Positions 33,518 to 45,769 of a stretch of DNA of 64,000 nt are shown piece by piece (position 1 is the first letter of the stretch; each line of letters begins with the position of its first letter). A program made the translations under genes and the position numbers. Location of the stretch: contig OU862922.1 of assembly GCA_917880885.1 (NCBI GenBank), positions 25,792,627 to 25,856,626 on the forward strand. Direction: 5' to 3'. Source of the stretch: Limnephilus marmoratus. Its lineage: Eukaryota; Arthropoda; Insecta; Trichoptera; Limnephilidae. The notes beneath the pieces are model-generated. The model did not search any database. It saw only the letters and a program-made list of their open reading frames with translations, and had not been told where the DNA came from.

Positions 33518-33920
33518 ACGTAGGAGACTGTAGACATCTTTGGGGATGCTGTGATGAGGGTTTTTTTAGGAAAGAGAAGGGGAGAAAGTTCTATGAAGGA
33601 AAATGGGATGAGCGTTGGGTTGTAATGTGTGGTTCAGGAGTGTTGGACATATTAATCCTTCCCTCCCTCTGGAGAGAGTCCGACTGGAGAGGTCAAAAGG
33701 TCTCTCTCAACCAGTCTATTCTGATTCGGCAGGCACGCACTAGTCCGCTACACCCTTATATTTCAATATCTTTGGCTACACCTCTGCCGCCAGAACCTAT
33801 GAAAACCTCACCCGACGAACCCCCATACTAAGTCACTAAACGTAGCGAGCCATTTCGAATGACCTATGGCAGAGGAGTTGTTTGGTACCACAGATAACAG
33901 ATGGTACCGTCTCCCAAATT
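33518..33920 (-). repeat. Interspersed repeat R, copy (antisense)
   Basis: Runs from CATCTTTGGGGATGCTGTGA to GGTACCGTCTCCCAAATTG. The poly-A tail portion is lost or diverged. Confidence 0.82.
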
Positions 33921-34229
33921 GATACAACTGGTATGGTTGTAAACAAATGTTTCTTGTTGATATTTTTAAAATATAAATGTTTAGCTTTCCACCTGATACC
34001 GTTCGAGAGTTATGCCGATCGGAACAGGCGAAAAATATTAATAATATATGCCTTTTTATTTATGACAGTTAACATTTCTTGCGAAGTTTTCGTGGTTCAT
34101 TATGCTGCAATCGCATTCTTTTAGCTGAAAGTTCGTAGGTAATAAATAATACGGACTAATAAAAATAGGCATATATAGACATTACATAATATTTTTTACG
34201 CACCAGATTTAAATGTCCGGGTTAAATTT

Positions 34230-34261
34230 TCCCCCCAAAAAAAAAAAAAAAAAAAAAAAAA
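34230..34261. repeat. Long poly-A tract
   Basis: A run of more than 25 A directly after CCCCCC. Probably the tail of an old retroposon, but no parent element is recognisable to its left. Confidence 0.6.
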
Positions 34262-34426
34262 GAAGGAAAAACTAAACCCTTTCATACACTTCCCCAAATG
34301 ATCATCTAGTGAATCCACGTTATGCAATTGCACTATATAAGTATTATAAATACAAAACAATACAAGAACAACATGTCAACCTACTAGAGACCAAATGGGA
34401 ATATAATTCACCGACTCCAGATATTT

Positions 34427-35011
34427 TCATATCAGAGGGTTCGGCTCTGTGGCATTTCTAATTGAACCTATAAATCCTACTGATCCCTCAATATAAATAT
34501 TTAAAAAATCTTTTGTAATCCTACATGTATTTAAAATTACTGCTTTTTGCATTTTTATATACAAATTCTTTGACAAATCTAATATGCTTAAATTTTGAAT
34601 CAGATTCCTAGGTATTATGCCAGTGGCCGAAATAACAAATGGTAATATTTTTATAGTCCGAGAATGCCAAATTCTTTTAATCTCATTTCCTAAATCTGTG
34701 TATTTTCTAATTTTTTCAGAAACAGTTTTTTGAATATTACAGGAATTTGGAATAGCTACATCAATGATATAAGTTATTTTTTTAATTTTGTCATGTAAAA
34801 CTATATCAGGTCTATTATGACTAATTGTTTTGTCTGTTAGTATAGTTTTATCATAATATATTTTATAAAATTCATTTTCTATAAATGAATTTGGTTCATA
34901 TTCATAATAAGGTACTACATTACGGCAATCAATCAAGTTATGTTTAATTACCAAACTTTGGTGAATTATTTTTAAAACCTGATTGTGCCTAAATGTATAC
35001 TCGGAAGGCGC
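34427..35011 (-). pseudogene. LINE fragment with restriction-like endonuclease (RLE) domain
   Basis: The minus-strand frame opens after a stop at 35012 and runs about 195 codons. YTFRHNQVLKIIH resembles the zinc-knuckle-to-endonuclease linker. NRPDIVLHDK with IIDVAIP ten residues on is the PD-(D/E)XK-type core of RLE-bearing non-LTR elements (R2/R4/NeSL group). QKTVSEKIRKY, LPFVISATG and QKAVILNTCRI are further family signatures. The reverse transcriptase is absent, so it is a 5'-truncated remnant. Further upstream, to about 35110, the other frames are broken. Confidence 0.8.
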
Positions 35012-35111
35012 TTATTTAAGGTTATCATTGGTCATGTATACCTTATCAGAAAATAGGAGCTCTTCTGCCTGACAAGGGAGTCGCGATTCTTAAGTAGGTT
35101 TTACAATTGTC

Positions 35112-36499
35112 ATCACTGCAAAGAACACATGAACCATGCTGTTTGCTGTGATGCCAACTGACATTGTGGATAAGAAAATAGAGATGAAAATAGCGATCGC
35201 GTAAAGCGAAAAATTTTGACTTTGGACTCTAAGTGGAATCGGGCTGAAAAAAGAGATGGTGTAAAACGGCCATTACTTTGGTTAGGACAAAATATTTCTT
35301 TTGTTTATTCAAGTGAAACTTCTTTAGCTCTGTTAGTGATTTGAAATTCGGATGAAACGGAAATGCGTCACTGAAATTTTTAATTTGGCGGGTCCTCGGT
35401 TTTAACATAATTCGGCAAATTCGATAACCCAGCAGGCAAGACGTTCAACAAGTCTCAGCGGCCAGAGGGACAGACATCTAGCAAACATTATTCATCTTTC
35501 GAATCCTTCGAAATCCAAAATAAATAAGCATTTTAATTTTGTGAAATCAATATTCAATCTTTAAACCACTTCAAAATAACAGGCAATAGAAAAGAAAGCG
35601 ACATCTAGCGACTTTATAGTTTCACTTTTATTGCTTGTGAATTGCGAACACTCTTAGTTTTTTATTAATTTATGATTTTTTTTTTAATTAATTTAATTTT
35701 AAATTTGTTATATTTAGATGAATTTTTAAAAATTTGTGTAATGTTATTTATTTATTCTGATTTACCGACAAATATTTTAGGCCTTGGCAAATATAACGTT
35801 TTGCATTTGAGTTGTTTTAAAACTAGGTGTTATAAATTGGTTTCTATTTCTCGTGAAACCTTTTCTTTACAAATTTTTAAAATAAAAGATTTCTTAAATA
35901 TAAGATATTATCTTTGACATTTAGGTATATATGTACTGGAAATAGTTTCAAAAGTGATTTTGTTACGAAGGTAGATTTTTTCTATTAACTTCTGTTTTAT
36001 AGTTAAAAAGTTGGTTTTGCTCTTTAGAAAAATTACGATATTCGCGTGGTGATTGTAGAAGTAGAATCATCTTATTTCTCTCCTTCGGAAATATCGCACC
36101 AACCCATTTCCTCGAATAATCTAAAGGGAAAATTTCATTTTACTTTCAAAATCAAAATCTACGGCCCTTGGTCCTTGAACCTTCAATGGCCAAAGTCTGG
36201 GGAGGATATGTGATAATCTACGACTTTGTTATGGAGATTTCATATATTTTCGGTTGTTTGGGCAAAGTCCCAAGAAATCGAGGATGATTTGTTGGGCGTG
36301 AGAACATTATCATGTGAATGATCATGTTTCTTTGTACAAAGAATCTTATTAAAACTCTTATTGGTATGTTTCTTAATTTTCGGGTGCTGATACAAATTAT
36401 TTAAAGAAATGCCGGTACTTAAATTAATATTACATACCTACATACTCGATGATGGATTGATGGCTGAATTTAGGTTGCGTTTTAAGAAAATTGTTAAAA
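35112..36499. other. Intergenic, nothing recognised
   Basis: No gene or repeat identified. An AT-driven open frame at 35672-35917 has no motif. Confidence 0.4.
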
Positions 36500-37240
36500 A
36501 AGAACGGGCTTTGAATTAGAAAAAAAAACAAGCTAAAAAATAATGGTCTGTGTAAAGAAGCAACGCAAATATTAGAAAAACAATTCGCCGACCTCCAGAC
36601 TCAACTATACAATAGTGAAGAAAATATCGAAAATATTGAATACATCTGCAATGAATCAAAGAAAATCTTCACAGAGATTGCAAAGGAAAAATTCAAAGAA
36701 GAGACGCCGCAAAAGAAACAGAAATGGATGACAGACGAAATACTAAACCTTATGGAAGTAAGAAGAAAATACAAAAATCGAAACATGGAAGAATACAAAA
36801 GAATCCAAACAGAAATTCGAAGTAAAATTAGGCAAGCAAAAGCTGATTGGCATATTCAACACATATCAGTGCTATAATTGAAACCCACAATGATAAACAT
36901 GATATTTTCCAAGTGCACAAGAAAATCAAAGAATTGACTGGAATAAATCGTAAAACCGACATAGGGCAACTGGCGGACCGAGATGGAAAACTTCTAACCG
37001 ATATTAACGAAAAACTAAAAAGATGGAAAGACTACATCTCAGAACTCTTCAATGATAATAGAAGCGCAGAATATGATGGAAATATTACAACAGGCCCACC
37101 AATCACAACAAATGAGGTAGAACACGCAATTCGTCTCTCTAAAACTGGGAAAGCAGCGGGCCCAGATGGAATACAGGCTGAAATCCTTAAACTTATAGGA
37201 AATAAAGGGATCCTAGTATTGCCGAGTCTCTTTAACTCAA
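36500..37240 (+). pseudogene. RTE-like LINE ORF, 5' part (linker and RT motif 1)
   Basis: Two broken frames encode the region between the endonuclease and the reverse transcriptase: KWMTDEILNLMEVRRKYK, IRQAKADWH, HDIFQVHKKIKELTG, then GKAAGPDGIQAEILKL, the first conserved RT block. A stop near 36877 separates the frames. The reading ends where a mariner-like MITE enters at 37241. Confidence 0.85.
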
Positions 37241-37477
37241 TATACAACGTGTCCGGAAACTCGTAGTACAAGCGGGAAACTGGTGAATCTACATCACGTA
37301 GAGAACCTAAAAAACTTTTTTTTTCGATCTGAGCATTTCGATTTTAATATTATTTTTTTTCTATTTTTCCATTTTTTCGGCAACTAAAGGGTTAAAAAAT
37401 TTTTGAGCCCGGATTACCCTTCGATGCATTTTATAAGACATTACACAGCTGAAATCAACCCCCTAGTGAAATTTTAA
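37241..37477. mobile_element. Mariner-like MITE M, truncated copy inside the LINE
   Basis: TATACAACGTGTCCGGAAAC at the left end, then sequence equal to the reverse complement of the right half of the 39915-40307 copy (GGTTAAAAAATTTTTGAGCC, AAATCAACCCCCTAGTGAAA). The other half is missing. Confidence 0.85.
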
Positions 37478-38120
37478 GTGAAGCAAAAATAACGCCAATG
37501 CGTTAGCAATATGAAGGTATTGCTATAAATAAAACTAGAGAAGGTACAGAGTATTGTATACTTGAGCTGCAATGTAAATGATAGATGGGATCCTTCAGTT
37601 GAAATCAAATGCCGCATTGAGCAAGCTCGTGCAACCTTTATCCACATGAAAAAAATGTTCTGCAGTCATGATCTCAACCTTGGAATACGAATGCGAATGG
37701 CCAGATGCTACGTGTTTTCGATATTATTTTATGGAATGGAAGCATGGACGCTTACTGAAGAACTAATTAGGCGACTTGAGGCATTCGAGATGTGGATCTA
37801 CAGAAGAATACTTTAAATAAGCTGGATGGACAGGGTTACAAACGAAGATGTTATGGTTCGGATGAATAAAGAAAAGGAAGTAATTAAAACTATAAAAATC
37901 CGAAAACTTCAATATCTTGGACATGGGATGAGACATCCAGAGAAGTATGAGATCCTGCATCTCATAATGCAGGGAAAGATTGCCGGAAGACGGGGCCCTG
38001 GAAGAAGGAGAACCTCATGGCTAAAAAACTTGAGACAGTGGTTTGGCCAGTCTACGGTGGAGCTGTTCCGAGCCGCAGTAAACAAAGTCCGCATGAGACA
38101 GGGCACAAGAAGAAGAAGAC
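37478..38120 (+). pseudogene. RTE-like LINE ORF, 3' part
   Basis: Continues the LINE after the MITE, with most RT motifs missing. Visible are KCRIEQARATFIHMKK, FYGMEAWTL, IRRLEAFEMWIYRRIL, a TAA stop near 37816, then RKLQYLGHGMRHPEKY and GRRGPGRRRTSW. It ends in (AAG)n. Close to 60036-60590, which lacks the internal stop here but has its own. Confidence 0.87.
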
Positions 38121-38302
38121 AAGAAGACATACTCGATATTGGTAGATACCTACTAAGTTCAAGATTCAGAAAGGTTCGTTTTCATATTTTCTCTAATCGT
38201 CTGTAAGGAGTGGAAATGTGGACTCTCAATTAAGCTTCGATGCAAAAATTATTGATATGACTTGTATTATGTGTATTGTATATACATGTATATTGTACCT
38301 AC

Positions 38303-38812
38303 ACTGTGGCCGGAAACTAGTGATACAAGCGGGAAATTGGTAAATTTAAATAACATTTGGAGACGATTTGTGGTTTTACTTTTTCTGATTTGAGCTTTCG
38401 TTTTAGAGTAAATCGAGTTTGAAGTTGGAATTTTTAAGGTCAAATTTGAAAAAAAGCAGACTGTGCAATTCACATTCGGTAGAAGCGAAACCTTCAGAAA
38501 ACTAAACTAAACAAGAGTAGGGACCCTTTGAAGCACCGCACAAAGAGGAAACCGATTATACTATCAAATTCTCTCCGGGCTAAATCCTATAGGTGTATGT
38601 GTTTGTCTCTTTTTAGTAAATTACAACGGCGCTAAAAAAGTTTTCACTTCAAAAAAACCGGTCGCCACGGTTTTAAGTAGCCGTCTATTGTACTTATTTT
38701 AAATGTTAAAATGGAATGACATTTAAAAAAAAATCGAAATGCACAGATAGAATAAAACCATTTTTTTAGGTTCTCTATGTGATAGAGATTCACCAGTTTC
38801 ACACCTGAGATA
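38303..38812. mobile_element. Mariner-like MITE M split by repeat S
   Basis: The left part (38303-38457) follows MITE M from GGCCGGAAACTAGTG to GGTCAAATTTGAAAAAAA. The right part (about 38700-38812) resumes with AAAAAATCGAAATGC, GGTTCTCTATGTGATAG and TTCACCAGTTTC. Repeat S lies between. Confidence 0.75.
38458..38690. repeat. Repeat S, copy 1
   Basis: CAGACTGTGCAATTCACATT, GAAACCTTCAGAAAACTAAA, AAGCACCGCACAAAGAGGAA and AAGTTTTCACTTCAAAAA match 54802-54950. GAAGTGAAA-type inverted words at its ends suggest a foldback. Confidence 0.7.
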
Positions 38813-39503
38813 GAAATGACATCAAATGGCAAAAAACTACAAAATTTTACTCGATATAAAAATTCTAACTGTCTAATTAATTTAATTAATTACAATAATT
38901 TAATCAAATAAAGACCTACCCGACTGATCGTGCAGGAGAATATTCATGGAAGGTATAGCAGAGGAAGACGCCTGATCTCACGGCTTGGAAACCTACGTGA
39001 CTGCTAAGATACATTATTATTCATTTCAGATGAAGGTATACGTGAAATCCTATTTAGACTCTTTTTTATTAATCTTTACAACGAATCGGCTTACAGTATG
39101 AACATCAAAAAATATGCTACGGATAAATCGAAGCTTTTACTAGGTTTTCTATGTATTGGAATTACAATAAAATTATTATTTACGTTCCAAAAAATATAAG
39201 CGTCAACCACAAAAAAAATATGTTTTTTCAAGACTTAACTATGAAGTAATACAAGAAACAATTTTTAAAAAATACCCCTTTATGGCTAAGACTATTTTTG
39301 AGGTTTTCCATGTTTTAACTTTTTTTCGTTCTTATGAAATTATGCACACAATAAATAAGAATCACTTTTTCGGTTACTTGCCTCGTGCAAATAAGACGCT
39401 TGATTTTAAAATTTTGCAGGCCTGAGATTCGAAATATTTCTAGCGTTTATATTCCTCTTTACTACCTGCAACTTTGACACACATTGTATATTGAAACCAT
39501 GTA
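38813..39503. other. Intergenic, nothing recognised
   Basis: No gene or repeat identified. Confidence 0.4.
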
Positions 39504-39905
39504 TTTTTTTACAATAGCTCCACACAGGAGGCTCCGAGGAAAAAAATCCTCGGGGCCTATGTCATATTTGGTGATGATGTGTGGTGGGAAACAAATGAGG
39601 GAATGAGAGGAAGTTCTGGGAAGCAAAAAGGGGTGAGTAGTAATCTGGAGGATCAATTTGTTCAGGAATGGAGAACTTATGAATCAATCCATCCCCCTGC
39701 GGTGCAAGATCCTCTGGCTCAAGAGAGTCCGTCTGGATAGGTCCATGTTAGCTCGCGCAGTAGGTGAGCAATCGCATGTGCCGCCAAGACCTAGACAAAC
39801 CTCACCCTGTGAAACCGGGCGCTCTTACTAACGAGTGACCGTAACTGTTGGTTATCCAATAATTGGTTCCCGGAACGGCGGTACCCATATCCGCTTCCCA
39901 AATTG
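39504..39905 (-). repeat. Interspersed repeat R, copy (antisense)
   Basis: Poly-T at 39504-39510, then CAATAGCTCCACACAGGAGG through to CCGCTTCCCAAATTG. Confidence 0.85.
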
Positions 39906-39914
39906 ATAACATCA

Positions 39915-40307
39915 TATACAAGGTGTCCGGAAACTCGTAGTACAAGCGGGAAACTGGAGAATCCACATCACATTTGGAGTCGATTTTGTGGTTTAACTTT
40001 TTTTGATTTGAGCTTTCGTTTTCGAGTAAATCGGGTCCGAAGTTGGAATTTTTTTGGTTAAATTTGAAAAAAATTTTCACTAGGGGGTTGATTTCAGCTG
40101 TGTAATGTCTTATAAAATGCAACGAAAGGTAAACCGGGCTCAAAAAAATTTTTAACCCTTTAGTTGCCGAAAAAATGGAAAAATAGAAAAAAAATAATAT
40201 TAAAATCGAAATGCTTAGATCGAAAAAAATAAGTTTTTTGGGTTCTCTACGTGATGTAGATTCACCAGTTTCCCGCTTGTACTACGAGTTTCCGGACACG
40301 TTGTATA
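39915..40307. mobile_element. Mariner-like MITE M, complete copy (393 bp)
   Basis: Ends TATACAAGGTGTCCGGAAAC and, complemented, TATACAACGTGTCCGGAAAC, with about 45 bp of terminal complementarity (CTCGTAGTACAAGCGGGAAA). The TA dinucleotide at each end fits the Tc1/mariner target. No coding capacity. Confidence 0.9.
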
Positions 40308-40534
40308 CAAAGTTCTTAATGTTTGAATAAATTGACTTTAACATATTAATTAAATTTAAACATCATTAAGATATTTACAAACAAAAAAAATTGTGATAAA
40401 TTAACAAAATAAAATCAAAAAAATATCTTTTCATAATATTGGTGGGTACCTTTCACATGAAGGCATTTGCCCATATTTTTTTATGTACTGTAGAATTGCG
40501 TGAATGCATGGTTTTATGAATGCATATTATTTAT

Positions 40535-41165
40535 TTATTTATTAATTTACGGACAACAGTTCATTAAAAACATAATAATAACACAAATAAAAAAACAGAG
40601 ATGACAGTGAAGGGAGAGCACATAAAAATTAATAGCAATGACAATATAAAATATAAAAAGTACATATAGAGACACTACAAGTTAAAGCATGAAGAAGCAT
40701 TTAAATATTGCGTATCGACTGCCGAAAATCATTTAGTTTTACACCAAAAAAAATCAATGCTTTGACTTACGTTGACAAGTCTCGACATTCTGGATAAGGG
40801 AGAATGGTAACCGTAATTAGTAGAATGTTGATTGAGGAACAGCAATTCATTATTTCGAAGCCTACGGGAAGGGATGTTAAACTGGATGAGTTGTAACAAT
40901 GCAGGTATATCAGTATATATAATATATATAATCAGTAATACTGTTGATAATCTTAAATATGTAAATTAGATCAGAGTCCTTTCTACGTTTTTTTAAAGAA
41001 GACATGTTTAAAATGTGTTCAATTTCATCACATGAGTACTTGCCTCTTTCAAGACCTATTTCAATATTATGTAATGAAGAAAGTTCTTAAATATACAGAC
41101 GTTAACTTGCCGAAGAAATATAGCAGATTCGGTGATGTTATTTAAAATTAGGTACACATAACTTA
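40535..41165 (-). mobile_element. Probable LINE 3' region remnant
   Basis: ATTTATTTATTTATTAA at the left, as at 26045. TTCAATTTCATCACATGAGT and CTTGCCTCTTTCAAG match the 26.5-kb remnant. No intact frame. Confidence 0.5.
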
Positions 41166-41290
41166 ATTGAAAGTCCTGATCTTCTTCAACGCCTCATTCC
41201 ATGTTCCAAATCGCAACAGCAGACAGTCGCTTACTTGTAATCTCCCTCTTTGCAAGACCAACTCCAAACAGAACTCATTTATCGACAGAT

Positions 41291-41713
41291 CCTGACGACC
41301 TCCGTAGTCCACAGTGGCTAAGACTCTTGACTCACATTCCGGAGGTCGCGGGTTCGAACCCGGCATGCGCAAATAAATTTTATTTGATTAATTTGTGTTA
41401 TTTCACAATTAATTCATTTAAAATAATGTATAGTATATTTGCAGAATGTTCCAGAGTGGAAGATACTATCAGTATCGCCCTGGTGTAAGACCACCATTCA
41501 GAATTGAAACGTTGCTTGAAAATGGCTTTAGCCGTGTTTAGTGACCAGATCTGAATAGCCAGGTACTTCCCAACCTTCCTCTTCCCCACCTCCTTCCCCT
41601 CCCCGCTACCTTCAGCCTCACAACATACCCCAATTGGGGATGCCATAGTCTCACTGGCTCCAGACGGGAGCAGTTGAGATTCTTGTGCGGTATTCACTGT
41701 AAAAAAAAAAAAT
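41291..41713 (+). mobile_element. SINE1 (tRNA-derived), full-length copy
   Basis: The head is tRNA-like: A box TGGCTAAGACTC (41315-41326) and B box GGGTTCGAACCC (41350-41361). GACCTCCG/CGGAGGTC lie on either side of the A-box segment. The body shared with 24914-25290 and 2045-2235 follows, then a pure A tail (41701-41712). The internal pol III promoter boxes are intact. Confidence 0.92.
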
Positions 41714-42111
41714 CCACACACTGATTCAACTTAAATTATTACCACATTCAAATTCTTAACTCGACTTTACGTGACATGTAACGAAAACTCACTAAGCAAC
41801 ATGACTAAAACTAGATGGTTTAATCCCTATTTATTCCCGTCCTTTGCCTTTTAGTCCTAATTCTATGTTCCTCCTCCCCCCTCCCCTTTCATATATTGTA
41901 ACAAAAAAATAAATTAATTGAGAAAACACCCTTACAATGTCACACTTTATCATTCATTCACTATCATCAGTGGAAAGTTTATAATTGGCATAATTAACTA
42001 TCTCACTATTGTATTATTGAATCTCAGATTTGCTGTCAACTTTACCTAAAATAAATAAAATAAAATAAAATAGTGTAACAGTAGAATGATGTTTATTTTT
42101 ATTAGTAGACT
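41714..42111. other. Intergenic, nothing recognised
   Basis: Only short AT and CT simple sequence, such as (AAAAT)n near 42050. Confidence 0.4.
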
Positions 42112-42842
42112 AACTTCAGAGCGTTTAACCAGCCAGCGGACGAAAATCCACATTTCGTCGAAAGTTGTTCTTCCGATCGTGCAGGGCGGTTACAATGAGA
42201 AAGATTGATTATTTTCCGTACCAGCTTTTTTAAATTATAACTCAATATCGAATTTATTTCAATCCAAATTAGCTTTAATTTATACCTTCATCCAAAAATG
42301 CTGAAAGGCGTGATGACAAAACTATTAAAATAGTGTACTTTTGGTAGTTATTTTTTGATTATAAGTATTTATCATTTTTCAATAATGTCTAAATTTAATA
42401 AGAATGTTAAAAAAATCTGAAATATATTAGTTTGTAAGTGCGCAAATAAATACACAAATGGACCAATTTTCGTCAAGAAACACATGTACGTACATATTTT
42501 TTAATGATTTTATTGAAACTAAAATTAAAATTCTAATACATAACTTTGCTAGATAATGTATTGATTTATTTTACTGCATGATTACATTATTTGAAATGGG
42601 TGTGGTATAATACAAAAACTTTTTTGAAAATTTAACAAATCTGCCAACGACCTATGGAATAACCTTAATATACTAAAAATTAAAAAAAAATCTAAAAATT
42701 TATTACATAACTATGCTAGATAAAAGAACAATCTTTCGAAATCCATTTATAATTTTTTGCGGAAAAGAGTCAATACGTCTAAAAACTTTTTTGAAAATGA
42801 CGTATTTCCGGCTTTCTCTGGTAATGCCCTCTTCAGGCAGCA
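42112..42842. repeat. Interspersed repeat P, copy 2 (inverted relative to copy 1)
   Basis: Reverse-complement match to 17062-18128 without the LINE insertion, showing the intact target ATTGACTCTTTTC on its minus strand near 42765-42777. Confidence 0.88.
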
Positions 42843-44089
42843 TATTTTTGCACAAAGGCTGCCAAATCTCCGAACCTCTGCCGGTGAAGGCTGTAACTAA
42901 TACCCGTTTACGTAGCTACCGCTAACTTCAAAAGAACAGCCTCGTAGCTAGGATATATTTTTAAAGTATGCCAATTTTATATTATAGGGTCCAAGGGATT
43001 TTATGTAGGTACTTTTTGATGGCGTAAAAGGTAAAACATTAGGTCTATGGATACTTTAAAATAGGCCACTTGCATCACATTTTTTTAAATTTTTTTCCGG
43101 TTTAGGCAAATATTCTAAGACATTCTGTATTTTTTTTTTTTTTTTATCGTATTTTTGAAACTCTGGGGATTTTTTGAAAATTTCAATACGAAAAATCAGA
43201 CCATTTTTTATAAACCGGAAAGACGGGACATAATTTTATATGTGTGAAAAAACGATAATTACATAGCCGAAAATCATTTAAAAAAAAAAGAACGTTTTCC
43301 ACACGAATGGCACAGGAGAATAACGAGGCATACCAAAAATATTACATCTCATAAATATTTTTTTCCTTGATCCATCTTATTGATCATAAATCATTATAAT
43401 GTACAGCGTCTATATTACTAAGTTCAATGTAATATACTTAAACTTGTAAATTGTAATAATAATAAGAATATTATAAAATATTATTTTGTTAAAATCAGCA
43501 CCATAATCATTATACCTCTAAAACATGTACCGACATCCTCTTCGCGTTCCCCGTAGCCATTAATTGTACGGGGTTCTCTTCAAAACATCTGTCAAAAAAT
43601 CAAACCAAATGATAAGTTCGCAGAGAACAAACAATAAATCTAGTGAACGAATTCAAAAATTCGCCTGAAATCAAAGTGATGCCATATAAAAAAATAAATC
43701 AGTGTAGAATTTTATAAAATTAATAGGAACATTTTCGGCGACGGGACATTTTCATGTAGTGACGTCACGAGCCCAAATAATGGATTTATTTATTTAAAAA
43801 TAAAAAAAAACTGTACATTTCTAAAAAATTTTACTAACATTTTCGTAATCTTAGTAAAAAACTCTATCCACACGATTTTTTCCAAGTCGTTATGAAGTCC
43901 ATGCAAGTGGCCTATTACGTTTAGCCTATTTTCATGGACACGTCGGCAATCTATAAATCTGGCCGATTTTAATGGCTTTGATAATTTTACGAGAACCCAA
44001 AGAACATGGTATTTCAATAATCCGAAATGAAGTACCTACCTACCAATTTTAATGCTTTTCGGAATAATCATTGTTATGTTCAAAAATCC
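42843..44089. other. Intergenic, nothing recognised
   Basis: A poly-T run lies at about 43128-43145. No gene or repeat identified. Confidence 0.4.
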
Positions 44090-45006
44090 AATTTGGGGGG
44101 CGGGAATGGGTACCGCCATTTATTGAATATCTAACACCCCTGCCATAGGTCACCCCAAGAGGTCCGCTATGTTTGGTGACTTAGCAGAGGTGCCCGGGTT
44201 TATGGGGTGAGGTTTGGGTAAACTGGAGGACCCACCACTTACCCGCCCTGGTATAGGTAACAGATGGTTACCCCTTCAAGGCTCTTGCGAGGACTCTAAT
44301 TTTTTGGGTAAAAACGACTCTACATTTGATAACGAAACTAGACCTCCAATGTCCCTGCATACGTTGTTAGTAAGCAGTATGCAAGTGCTTAGCGGGAAAT
44401 ACAGATACAATATGTGTTAGTATGACAAAATATAGACAAGACAATGGGACAGGTTGGTGAAAGTCCACGAGGTGGTAAGCGCTGGGTGATTGTATACAGC
44501 GTATCCTACAAGCACCTGTTTGGCAAGAAGACACAACAGATAAGTAATAAGGGAATGGCAAACGGTTGGGAGTGCTCTTCAATCGATTGGCAGTCCCAGC
44601 AAGAATGCGCATGACATTCGGTCTAGTCGTGAACCCCACTCAGCTTCCGCGCCCCTTAGCCGGTTCCTCGGTGATGCCTCAAAGAAAAGTAAAAGGTTTG
44701 GGTAGGTCTTGGCGGCGAATACGTTTGCCCATCTACTGCGTGAGGGAGACCTAACCTAGACTCTCCGGCCCGACTCTCTCGACCCATCGCCTTGCATCGC
44801 AGCGGGAAGGATGAATTCACATGTCCATCTTTCCTGGATACATTGATCCCCAGATTCCTACCCAACCCTAATACCTTCTTCCTTCTAAGAATTTCTTCTC
44901 CTTCATCTCCCTTAAAAGACTCTGCACACAGCATTCCCAAAGATGATATAGGCCCTTAGGAATTTTTTTTCCTCAGGGCCTCCTGTGCGGAACTAATGTA
45001 AAAAAA
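44090..45006 (+). repeat. Interspersed repeat R, copy split by SINE2
   Basis: Sense copy with head AATTTGGGGGGCGGGAATGG and tail GAACTAATGTAAAAAAA. It is interrupted after GGGGTGAGGTTTGGGTA by SINE2 (44221-44694) and resumes at GGTCTTGGCGGCGAATACG. Confidence 0.88.
44221..44694 (+). mobile_element. SINE2-like retroposon (474 bp) with 10-bp TSD
   Basis: Flanked by GGTTTGGGTA on both sides (44211-44220, 44695-44704), inside repeat R. It starts AACTGGAGGACCCACCACTT and ends AAAGAAAAGTAAAA. It is homologous to 50458-51142 in opposite orientation. No open frame; no clear tRNA head recognised. Confidence 0.9.
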
Positions 45007-45375
45007 TTGACTTAAAACTGAAACCCAATTGCTCGTAGGAAACGATCAACGAGTTTTTGTATTTCAAAACGTATGTTTGTAATACAAAAACTAATATTGT
45101 AAAATTTTTGAACCTTAAAATTTTCGTTTTTTGTTGGTGAAAGTTTTGATCCAATAGTAAATGATCAGTCATATATGTACATATAAATACATAAGTGAAG
45201 GGTGCAGCAAAATAGGCTTTGCCTTTGCGTAGGTATTTTGGAAATGTTTATACACGTAACATTTCTACGTTTTAAGAATAAAACATAAAAATGTATTTTC
45301 ATGGAAGATGAATAATATTTTTAAAAGTTGTAAATTGAAACCAATAAATTATGTGAAAAAAAGACATTTTCGATG
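45007..45375. other. Intergenic, nothing recognised
   Basis: No gene or repeat identified. Confidence 0.4.
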
Positions 45376-45625
45376 TTTTTTTTACATGAGGCCCTGAGGA
45401 AAATAATTTCCCTCAGGGCCTATGTCATCTTTAAGGATGCTGTGTGGAGGTTTTTTTTAGGGAAAGTAAGGAGAGGAGAGTTCTGGGACGGAAAAGGGTT
45501 TAAGGGTTGGGTAGGAATCTGGGGTTCAGTGTATCCTGGTCATCCGCCTCCAAGACCTAGACAAACTCCTCCATGAACTCGGGTACCTCTGCTAAATCAC
45601 CAAACGTAGCGAACCACTTAAATCA
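45376..45625 (-). repeat. Interspersed repeat R, truncated and internally deleted
   Basis: Poly-T, CATGAGGCCCTGAGG, then after GTGTATCCTGGTCATCCGCC a jump straight to AAGACCTAGACAAAC. The same jump occurs in the copy at 57716, so these two are a deletion subfamily. The copy stops at GTAGCGAACCACTT. Confidence 0.8.
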
Positions 45626-45769
45626 TGTTTTAAACCAGTAAAAAGATTTTGTAAATATTGTGCCTTTGTTACAATGAAACACAAGACGTCATGAAATGCC
45701 TGACAGATATGAAACACCGACATAATTTTTTTTTTAAGGAAGTGAACAAGTCTTTATAATGAATTTGTG

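Noticed and set aside
39802..40143. 113-codon minus-strand frame
   Set aside because: Spans the end of repeat R and a mariner-like MITE; no coding meaning.
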